From Carya illinoinensis (taxonomy: Eukaryota; Streptophyta; Magnoliopsida; Fagales; Juglandaceae): DNA of 64,000 nt. The translations under genes were made by a program, and so were the position numbers. The notes below the pieces were generated by a model. The model had not been told where the DNA came from. It made no database searches and saw nothing but the letters and a program-made list of their open reading frames with translations. The stretch is taken from contig NC_056753.1 in NCBI RefSeq assembly GCF_018687715.1, positions 10,405,001 to 10,469,000 of the forward strand. The letters are read 5' to 3'. Position 1 is the stretch's first letter, and each line of letters opens with the position of its first letter. This document shows positions 1-8,389 of the stretch, one piece after another.

Positions 1-269
1 GAAGCATACTTGACTATAAAATGTATTTTCACTTCAGAATGCTTCAAGTCCAATCCAGTAAAAATGCCAACCATCAACTGTAGGTAGTATCCACTCTGGT
101 GTCCAATTACTATAATAAGGGTGGGTGATTCAGCTGGACGACTCTCTAAAATTTTTTAAAGGGTTCTTGAGTTGTACTTCCATTACAGGAGAATCTTAGT
201 CCTTGCAATTTGCTTCCATGAGCTTTGCATAGATCAGATTGTGCTTGATGTTGGAATAAATTTGCTCAG
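1..269. other. Window edge, no gene supported
   Basis: This is the sequence before the first recognisable pyrophosphatase exon. It ends in an AG acceptor directly before that exon, so at least its right part reads as intron. I could not find the upstream exons that encode the N-terminal half of the enzyme. They lie outside the window or are lost. Confidence 0.5.
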
Positions 270-2095
270 GTTGATCGGGTGTTATATTCGTCAGTATTCT
301 ATCCTCATAACTATGGTTTTATCCCTCGCACATTGTGCGAAGACAATGATCCAATGGATGTTTTAGTTCTTATGCAGGTAATTCATTATTGTTTCATATT
401 TATTTTTTTTCAACATACAAATCGTATTTCTCTCGTCTCTTTTGAGTGGTGATGAATAAATGCGAAAGTGACACTTCTTGGATAATTTTGAAATTGTTAA
501 ATTCTCAACACATCCTCATTGAGTTTACAAAATAATAATTATTTATGCAACATTTGAATACAATCTATATATTTGCAGAGCTCCCTGAATATAAGCGGTA
601 AATTTCTTTCCCCTACTTACCCAGCAGTCGGTTTCTGCCCAAGGTTTTCCTTCCTCTTCCAAAAATGTTCGTTCTCCTATAATCCAAAACTATCTGTAAC
701 CGTGGCCCTTAAGACCACCTTCCAAAGTAACAATGGAAGCTTTTCTAAGTCATAGCTATGCAAAATCAAAAAGTACTGTCCTTTCTTGTGTCCTCTTCTC
801 CCACCCGAAATGTGTTATCTGTGAGACATTTTTGTTTGGCATTAGATCTGTCGACTCCTCATTTTTCTTTGAAGTCTCACAGTGGATGGTCTAGATTCTA
901 TTTCATCCATGGGGGTTTCAGATTATTTGTTGGGATTTCAGCTCCATTGGTACGTTTCTAAGTTTCTCACTCTAAGGCAGGGAACATTTGTTAATATTTA
1001 TCAATCTTGTTTACTTGCAAAAGAGTTCCTGATTATGTCTTTTTACTTCTAAAAAACAAAAATCACGATTGTTTCAGAAGGTTCTAGAACATCTGGAATA
1101 TATAGTTGTAAGTGCACATTACTAATTTCAGTTTTGAATTTTTTTAAAAATCTTTGCCCAACATCCTTCTCGATAGTTCAACAATAATAAAGGTACCAGA
1201 TTTACTGAAATACCTCCATGAATACCATATGCTTTTGATGTATTCGGAGTTCTTGGCATGTGCATGTTTGAGCTTGATGTTGACATTACCGCTCACAAGT
1301 CCTAACTAACTCCGTGACTTAATAGGAGCCCGTCCTTCCTGGTTGCTTTCTCTGAGCCAAAGCCATAGGACTTATGCCTATGATTGACCAGGTACATTTC
1401 CAATTCGGTAAAAAACAGAACGTTTGCTTTTTATTTTTTGGTTTGGTAATAACTACTCTGAGCATTCACTCCAGGGAGAGAAAGATGATAAGATCATTGC
1501 AGTGTGTGCTGATGATCCAGAGTATAAGCACTATACTGACATCTAAGAACTTGCTCCTCATCTCCTTTCTGAGATCCGCCACTTCTTTGAAGACTGTATC
1601 CTTTTCCAAGTGTTACATCTGAAATTTATTGACGTACTATAGATTCTTGACTTTATTTGGGGTTCATGTATAATGTGAGAGGTTTCTTGACATAATTAAC
1701 AGACAAGAAGAATGAGAACAAGGAGGTTGCAGTCAATGATTTTTTACCTTCAACAACTGCTGTTGAAGCCATCCAGTACTCAATGTAAGTCTTATCTCTG
1801 TGAACAAAAGTTTTTTTTTTTCGTTTTTTGCCCATATCTAACATTAGAACTCGCTCGAAGGCCGAGCATGCACTTAAGATGTAGATATAATTAAACTGAG
1901 CCAATCATATAAAACATCTCCTTCAATTTTCTCTTCTTAGTGCTAACTCCACCTACTGAAGTCGTAAAAAACATTTGAGTTCGTACTTCTTTGGCATTCC
2001 TTATCATAAAAAAAATTTCACATACTGATGTTTGCATGCTATATTGATGCAGGGACCTTTATGCTGAGTACATTCTGCACACCCTGAGGCGATAG
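270..2095 (+). pseudogene. Soluble inorganic pyrophosphatase pseudogene (plant family I, cytosolic type), 3' exons
   Basis: Family I pyrophosphatases hydrolyse PPi to two phosphates with Mg2+. Five exons can be read: 270-377, 1326-1391, 1475-1595, 1703-1784 and 2053-2095. All keep GT/AG borders and correct phases. Exon 1 is intact and carries [10 protein letters not shown] and the family signature DNDPMDV, with its metal-binding aspartates. Later exons read [34 protein letters not shown] and DLYAEYILHTLRR, with the stop at 2093. There are two nonsense changes: TGA at 1353-1355, where the family has Arg (probably CGA to TGA), and TAA at 1544-1546, where the family has Lys. Retained introns show a duplicated gene copy rather than a retrocopy. 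The start and N-terminal half are not visible. Alternatively it is a live gene with assembly errors, but two separate stops make that unlikely. Confidence 0.9.
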
Positions 2096-2579
2096 ACAAG
2101 AGGCTATATAGTAGTGTCCACTACAAGAATGAGTTTTTATCAATTATTCTGAAGATGTTATGAGAAACTACTTGTCTTATGTATCGTAAATTTGGAGATT
2201 TTAAATGTTTGTTTATAAATCATGTACTTGTTTATTGGAAATTGAAAATGCTTATATTCGCTATACATGATGACTTATGGTAGTGTTTGGCTGTCGAGAA
2301 AGCTCTGTTAGAACATTTCTCAAGAAAAGAAAAGGTGAGAAAAGGAAATGGGTGATTTTTCTGTTAAAAATGCATAATGAAATTTGAGATCAATGTTTAC
2401 TGATCGAAAAATTAGTAATCAACAAATGATGCAAAAATGTCATTTTCTGCTTTCAGTCATCATCATGCTGAATCCCTTACCGATTTATGTTCAGTAGTTC
2501 TGCTCAAGATGTTAGACGCATTTAAAGTCTTGAATAACTTGAAGTGCTTCATGTGTTTCATTACATCCTTTAGTCATTT
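2096..2579. other. 3' flank of the pyrophosphatase pseudogene
   Basis: This is ordinary AT-rich sequence, probably the former 3' UTR and downstream region. I see no coding or repeat signal. Confidence 0.4.
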
Positions 2580-5045
2580 GGTTATATAGTTCATATAAGA
2601 TGAAATGTTTTATTAAAAGTTGAATAAAATATTGATATAATATAATTTTGTAATATTAATTTTATTTTAAAATTTTAAAATATTTATTATATTTTATATG
2701 AAAATTTAAAAATATTATAATAATTATATGAGATGAAATTTCTTTGACAAATTTGAATCCATTGTCCTTGCAATTAGTGGTGGAGCCGCGTGAAGACCAG
2801 AGGAGGCCATGACCCCACGCCTCAAATAAAATAAAAAATAAAAAAATAAAAAATAAAAGTTTAGGAAAGAAATTTTTATCAAATTGAAAAAATATATATA
2901 TTTTCCTCTATAATAATTAGAAAAGTCTCTTGAATTTCTTAAATCTCTTTAAATATTTAAAAAAAAAAAAAATGAAAGCTCTTCTTCTACCTCCATCTAA
3001 GTCTCTTAAGTCTCCAAAAAATATATAAAAAAGTTCTCAATTATTTAAAAATCCAAAAATCTTGCCTCCAAAATCTGAAAAAGAATACACTTGGGGTTAT
3101 TTGGATACTTAGGTCTCGTTTAGTTACACATATGAGATGCGATGAGATACAAATTGAAAGTTGAATAAAATACTGTTAGAATATAATTTTTTAATATAAT
3201 TTTTATTTTAAAATTTAGAAAAGTTGAATTGTTTATTATATTTTATATGGGAGTTAGAAAAAGTTTTAATGATTATATGAGATAAGATAATTTAGTTTGT
3301 GCAACCAAATCAAGCCTTAAAATAGCTCAATATATTTGTGAAAAGTAGTGAAATTATTTGAGTTAAGATATTTTATTAGGTTTGGAAGAGGAGAGAGAAA
3401 AAATTGAATAAAAATATTATGAAATTAAAATATTATTTTAGTTTTGAAATTTAAAAAAGTAGTATTATTATGTATTTTGTTTGACAGTTTAGAAAAATTA
3501 TAATGATTAGATAATGATTAGATAAAAAAGTAAAAAAGATTGAAATTGAAAATATTTTACATTTAAGTGATGTTTAAGAAAAAAATATCTAAAAATATTC
3601 AAAAATATTTCAAAAAATTTTAAAATAGTTGTGTTGCTAAATGGACGTTGAAACACTCAAAACTCATACCCTTGGGCATACCAGGTGGCAGCTCATGACT
3701 GGCTTTATGGGCTGCATGTCTATTGAAAACATGTCTCTATGTTGACAATATTTAAAGTCCATATTTGGATACTTATAATAAATCAATATATTTTTGAATT
3801 ATAGTGAAATAGTTGGAGTTAAACATATTTTATTAGATTTTAGAAAATGAGAGAGAGAAAAAATGATTAAAAATATTAAAAATTAAAAAAAAAATTGAAT
3901 ATAATTTTTTAATATTATTTTTATTTTGAGATTTGAAAAAGTTGTAATGATTTTTATATATTGTTTAGAAATTTAAAAAAGTTGTAGTGATTAAATGAAA
4001 AAGTGAAAGATTTGAAATTGAAAAATGTTTTTTGTTTGAATAATGTTTAGAAAGAAAATATATGAAAATATCTAAATACACTTGAAAAGAGTTGTGTCAT
4101 CAAATAGAACCTTAGGGCAGTTTTGAAAAGTGAGATGAAATAAAAATTTTATAAATAATAGTAAGATAGTTTGTGAATAGTAATAAGATAATTTGAATTG
4201 AGAATTTTTTAGATTTTAGGAAAGTCTAGAGAAAGATAGTTGAATAAAAAATATTATAAAATTAAAATATTATAAGAATATAGTTTTATAATATTATTTT
4301 TGTTTGATGATTTAAAAAAGTTAGAATTATTTTTTATTTTTTATTTAAAAATTTAAAAAAATTGTAATGATTAATTTGAAAATTTTATATTTAAATTATA
4401 TTTAAAAATAAGACGAAATAATATGAAATGATATTAGATAAAAAATTTATATTTTATTTAAGGCACCGGGCTGTCCTTAAACTTTCCCTTTAGGCTTATC
4501 CCTTCTTCACCCATAGCCTCCCTCCCTTTCTCTTCCTCATTTTCATTTAATTTTTTCTTCCCCTTGCTGGTAGCCTCTGAACCGAAACACACCTTAAGCT
4601 TCACAAATTTTCTGTCACTTTTCTCTCATCCAATCACGCGCGTACAAATATCCCACCTTCCTTCCATTCCATTGAACACATGTCCTTGGCAAGACTTAGG
4701 CCTTCTTTGGATACTTAAAATATATTAATATATATGTAAATAGTAATGAAATAATTTAAATTAAAATATTTTTTAAATTTTGATAAATGAGAAAAAAAAA
4801 AAGTTTAATAAAAATATTATAAATTAAAAAAATGTTTGAAAATTATTTTTGTTTTAAAATTTTAAAAAAGTTGTAATGCTTTTTGTATTTTATTTGTAAG
4901 TTTAGGAAACTTATAATGATTAAACGAAAAAGTTGAAAATTCGAAATTGAAAAAGTGTTTTATGTATAAATGATATTTGGAAAAGAAATTTTTGAAAATA
5001 TATGAGAACACTTGAAAACAGTTGTGTTGCCGAATGGAGTCTAAC
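2580..5045. repeat. Cluster of AT-rich MITE-like repeats
   Basis: At least two related repeat types recur. One has a core of 'gttgaataaaatattg', then 'ttttatatgaaaattt' and 'atgagatgaaat'; copies lie near 2580-2745, 3112-3316 and 4115-4450. The other begins near 'tttggatactta' and ends near 'gttgtgttgccgaatgga'; copies lie near 3098-3650, 3755-4113 and 4702-5043. Both lack coding capacity. Relatives of the first type appear reversed at 24375-24585 and 27295-27637. Edges other than 3112-3316 are approximate. Confidence 0.6.
3112..3316. mobile_element. Tourist-like MITE nested in another AT-rich repeat
   Basis: The ends are imperfect inverted repeats: the left starts GGTCTCGTTTAGTTACACA, and the right end read in reverse starts GGCTTGATTTGGTTGCACA. 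TTA flanks both sides (3109-3111 and 3317-3319). A 3-bp TTA duplication and a GGnCT..GTTTGG end are typical of PIF/Harbinger-derived Tourist elements. It splits a second repeat whose 'ttggatactta' resumes as 'aaatagctcaatata' right after it. Confidence 0.65.
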
Positions 5046-5320
5046 TTTATCAAGTTTGGTGGAGTTGAATAAGTGATCTAACCTTTTAAGTTTATGTAAA
5101 CTTTAAAATTTTGTAGTATTAATATTTGAGTATAGATGAATATATGCTAATATGTTGTGTTGGAAGTTGAAAGATTTTGGAGAAATTATAAGTGGGTTTA
5201 TATATTTTGTGTGATTAGCATATAAATGATGATAAAGGGATGGCTTTTGAAGTGTTCGGAGTTGAGTTGCTGAAGGTTTGAAGTGAAAATCTAAAGGACA
5301 AAGGTTTTATCATATTGGTT
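5046..5320. other. Host sequence left of Copia-1
   Basis: This is unclassified AT-rich sequence. With 14636-14959 and 23077-23430 it was contiguous before the two Copia insertions. No coding signal is seen. Confidence 0.4.
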
Positions 5321-5956
5321 TGTTGCCCAGATGACTAACACAAGAGGGGGGGTGAATTGAGTTGTATTAAAAATAATAACAATTATAAATCAAATATATA
5401 ATATAAAATATAAACAAAATATGAAATAACAATAAATATAAAGAGTAAGGGTAAGAGAGAAGCAAACTCAGTATGTTAACGAGGTTCGGCCCCACTGCCT
5501 ACGTCCTCGCCTCAAGCTACCCCTTGAGGATTCCCAAATTCACTATTCAACCTCCTTCAGGTGGAGATAGAAATCTATTACACCTTTGAACAACACCACT
5601 ACAAAGGATCCGTGTAGAACACCCTCTATACTTGCAATCACCTTACACGTGGTGATTCAACTATTCCCCGTGTAGAATACTTTCTACACACACAAGGGTT
5701 ATACACACCCTTTTTCTGATACAAGAGCTGATAGTGGGTAGGTTATCAGAAAACACTCCTCAATGAGTGAAATAAGAACAATACAGCGCAAACTATATCT
5801 CTCAAAATGAACAAGGATTAAGGCTCAATACTTAGAGAAGAGAGAATGAAAGCTTTGAATGAATGTTGTATGCTCTTGATGTTGTGAATGTGAAGCTCTC
5901 AAATGATCTATTTATAGGCATATGAGACTTCATATTCAAATTTAAAAAGATTCACA

Positions 5957-6142
5957 TGTCAAAGACAACATCATTCACTTTTTCAAAAAATTCAAATAAA
6001 AGGTTATTCTTTTTCAATTGTCAAAGACAACATCATTCACTTTTTCAAAGAATTCAAATAAAAGGTTCTTCTTTTTCAATTGTCAAAGACAACATCATTC
6101 ACTTTTTCAAAAAAATCAAACCTAATCTTTTACTTTTGGCAT
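5957..6142 (-). repeat. 62-bp tandem repeat inside the Copia-1 LTR
   Basis: Units start at 5957, 6019 and 6081 with 'tgtcaaagacaacatcattc'. The first two are nearly identical; the third drifts after about 45 bp. The same array is in the other LTR from about 13864. Tandem repeats in plant LTR U3 regions are often enhancer-like; that role here is inference. Confidence 0.8.
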
Positions 6143-6263
6143 ATGACAAAATGAGCACACTTTCATTTTCAAAAAATTCAAACCTAATCTTTTACTTTTT
6201 GTATAAGTCTAAAAAAGCATCAATCACTTTTGAAAAAAATTCAAATAAAACATGCACATGTGA

Positions 6264-6429
6264 AAGATGATAATCAATCATCTTTAATATTTTCAAAGTT
6301 CAACCCTTTAATCAAGGCATGCACATGCAAAAGATGACAATCAATCATCTTTAATATTTTCAAAGTTCAACCCTTTAATCAAGGCATGCACATGCAAAAG
6401 ATGACAATCAATCATCTTTCAAAATTTTC
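6264..6429 (-). repeat. 67-bp tandem repeat inside the Copia-1 LTR
   Basis: Units start at 6264, 6331 and 6398 with 'aagatgacaatcaatcatct'. Two are complete and the third is partial. They contain the palindromic 'gcatgcacatgca' stretch. The array is conserved in the other LTR. Confidence 0.8.
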
Positions 6430-6729
6430 AAATTTAATTTTCAAAAAATATTTATGCACATGTGGAAAATGTATTTTAATGCTTTATGATAAAATATTAA
6501 TTTTGAGCATTAATCCTAATTTCGAATTTTGAAGAGATTTACAACATTACTCTATAATTTTAATGTGAACTTGTTCCCTTCTTGCTCATGCTTGTTTCCT
6601 TGATGTGCTTGACTCCATTGTGTAGACAACTTGAGTTTGAGACTTCTTTATTCTTTGAATTCATTTGTTATCATCAAAATCTATGTGTAAATATATAATT
6701 ACATAAAACTTGAAATCTTGGGTTCAACA

Positions 6730-6745
6730 ACCTCCCCCTTTTTTA
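6730..6745 (-). promoter_or_regulatory. Copia-1 polypurine tract
   Basis: Read on the minus strand this is AAAAAAGGGGGAGGT directly against the 3' LTR, the expected primer site for plus-strand DNA synthesis. Confidence 0.85.
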
Positions 6746-6899
6746 TGATGACAAATACTTGATAGAGCCTGAAACCTGAATTAATACTTAAACTCCCCTT
6801 GAGAATGTGCGTTAGTTTTTCAAGCAAAAGTATAAATATAATTCCAAATATATATAATAAGTTTAGCAATTCAAACGATGTTAATGTTCTAGTCTAACA

Positions 6900-6918
6900 C
6901 TTCTCCCCCTTTTGGCAT
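6900..6918 (-). promoter_or_regulatory. Second, internal polypurine tract of Copia-1
   Basis: On the minus strand this reads GATGCCAAAAGGGGGAGAA, about 170 bp upstream of the LTR-proximal tract. It has similar flanks: ATGATGCC here against GTCATCATA there. Extra purine tracts of this form are common in SIRE-like elements. Confidence 0.6.
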
Positions 6919-7121
6919 CATTAAAAAGGATCCGCAACAAGTAAATGGACTGAAGAAAACGATGCGTTTAATAGTCACTGTAGATAGTTGAAAAATGGAG
7001 CCGTCCGTGACCCGACAAGTGCTGCAAAGCCTCGAGGCCTAACTCTATGAATTTAATACGGCTGAAGATTTAAACAATCGCCTGATGTTGTTGACAAACG
7101 GGATTGAAGGCTCCGAGTTTC

Positions 7122-7128
7122 TATAAAA
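7122..7128 (+). promoter_or_regulatory. TATA-like box before antisense ORF-A
   Basis: TATAAAA in the context 'gagtttctataaaaaaatg', 85 bp before the ORF-A ATG. The spacing fits a plant TATA box plus a short leader. Promoter activity is inferred. Confidence 0.45.
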
Positions 7129-7206
7129 AAATGATCATTTTCATCTATCGGATGCCAAAAAAATAATCACTTCTTAACCTGAGTTCTGTTTTTCCACAAC
7201 GATAGA

Positions 7207-7659
7207 ATGGCTGAGCAATTCTCTTCCACTAATGTTCCAGACTTGAATCAGGAACCCTTGACGCATCAATCATCAATCTTCTCTCCTGAGGCCGTCAATA
7301 CCATGATAGGAGCAGTGAACCGTTTTTCTAGTAAGGCTGATTCTGAGATTATTGCAGAATCAAGAATGCTCAGTAATCAATATGCTGCCTCTGTTACGAT
7401 CATGTCTCGAAGGTTAATGGCGAGGGTGAGTGAGATTGATCATCTTAACATGCAAATATCTGAGTTACGACAGAAGCTTGCTAATAAGGATAGTGAGAAT
7501 AAAAGGCTAAAGCAAGAAAACCAAGAGTTGAAAAAATTTGCAGATTGGTATGCTCATGATCTGCAACCACGAATAGAGGAGCTGGAACGAGAAAGGGTTC
7601 AGATACAAGGTCAACATCGGCAGATAACAGCAGAGGTTCATCGTTTACTAGAAAAATAG
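7207..7659 (+). CDS. Antisense ORF-A: coiled-coil protein within Copia-1 (150 aa)
   Basis: I do not recognise this protein. It lies on the strand opposite to gag-pol, between pol and the 3' LTR. Residues 1-45 are low-complexity and Ser/Pro/Thr-rich and include VPDLNQEPL, which matches the plant EAR repression motif DLNxxP. Residues about 62-148 are charged heptads, for example HLNMQISELRQKL and ENKRLKQENQELKK, and form a long coiled coil. There is no signal peptide or membrane segment. Residues 43-114 align without gaps to ORF-B residues 42-113, with 15 identities in the first 42 positions (K-D-S, Y, S, RL-A, E, L, QI conserved). The ATG is the first in frame, 85 bp after a TATA-like box. The region is deleted in Copia-2. 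It could be a captured host fragment; the paralogue beside it argues for long residence in the element. Confidence 0.7.
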   Translation: MAEQFSSTNVPDLNQEPLTHQSSIFSPEAVNTMIGAVNRFSSKADSEIIAESRMLSNQYAASVTIMSRRLMARVSEIDHLNMQISELRQKLANKDSENKRLKQENQELKKFADWYAHDLQPRIEELERERVQIQGQHRQITAEVHRLLEK

Positions 7660-7791
7660 GGACAATCTACTGTTAATCTCGCTGGCTTAGTAAGAAAACT
7701 TTTGACAATGTGTGTCCAGCATATCTTGTATTTCTTTTGACTAAATAAGATTTGAAGAGAAAATAGTTTGTCTTATTCTTTATGCTATCTC

Positions 7792-7798
7792 TATAAAA
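7792..7798 (+). promoter_or_regulatory. TATA-like box before antisense ORF-B
   Basis: TATAAAA in the context 'tctctataaaatcagtc', 111 bp before the ORF-B ATG. The same TATAAAATCAGTC block sits at the same distance in Copia-2 (21810-21816), although surrounding sequence has diverged. Confidence 0.55.
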
Positions 7799-7902
7799 TC
7801 AGTCCTAAAGTTCATCCAATCTGCATCAAGTTTTCATCTCATCTCTATAACTCATCTGCATTCCTTCAGCATTCTCGTTTTAAGCCTTCTATTCTTTTCT
7901 CA

Positions 7903-8340
7903 ATGGCTCATTCTTCTAACATTTCTCTAGATCCATCCATGAGGCATTCTGCATCTCAACCTCCTGTTCTTTCTGCAGCTACCATTGGTGCCATGTTGTA
8001 GCAAGAAAATAATAATCTGACTAATAAGTCAGATTCTGATGCTATTTATGACTTGGTGAGTCTTGGGACTCACTACTCTTCCTCTATTGTGGCTTTTTCT
8101 CAGCGGCTACAAGCCAAAAATCACGAAGTTGAAAAGCTCAAAGAACAAATTGTTGTACTTCAACAAATTGTTCAAGAGTCTCACACAAGGGAAGGAATCA
8201 TTCGGCAGAAGAATAAACAGTTGAAATCTTTATTAGATTCTTCATTCCGCTTGCCGGTTCCCATGAATAAGAATGACATGATATTGTATGAAGAGAATGA
8301 GCGTCTCAAACATGAGGCTAAGAATCTCAAATTTATGTAA
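7903..8340 (+). pseudogene. Antisense ORF-B in Copia-1: coiled-coil protein, one nonsense codon
   Basis: This 145-codon frame starts at ATG 7903 and begins MAHSSNISLDPSMRHS. It is interrupted only by TAG at 7999-8001, where Copia-2 has CAG (Gln), then stays open to the stop at 8338. After an N-terminal Ser/Pro/Ala-rich part, residues about 60-115 are heptad-rich (AKNHEVEKLKEQIVVLQQ, RQKNKQLKSLL), and a second short charged stretch, YEENERLKHEAKNLKF, ends the protein. It is related to ORF-A in the same register. Its end is only about 50 bp from the convergent pol stop. About 76% of residues match the Copia-2 copy by eye. Function is unknown; the C-to-T stop probably arose after insertion. Confidence 0.7.
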
Positions 8341-8389
8341 AAGTATTAAAAAAAATCTATCTCTATTTTTATTGACTCTGGTCTATCTT

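Larger units (their letters stand above)
5321..6729 (-). repeat. Copia-1 3' LTR
   Basis: It reads TGTTGCCCAG at the left edge and GGTTCAACA at the right edge (plus strand), and matches 13228-14635 over its whole length. It contains two sets of short tandem repeats, listed separately. Confidence 0.95.

Noticed and set aside
5956..6270. 104-aa open frame in the Copia-1 LTR (and 126 aa at 13863-14243)
   Set aside because: It is only the translation of the 62-bp and 67-bp AT-rich tandem repeats; the frame differs between the two LTRs and has no domain features.
6264..6429. Possible CRISPR-like or satellite array
   Set aside because: Only two full 67-bp units and no spacer structure, within an LTR of a plant retrotransposon.
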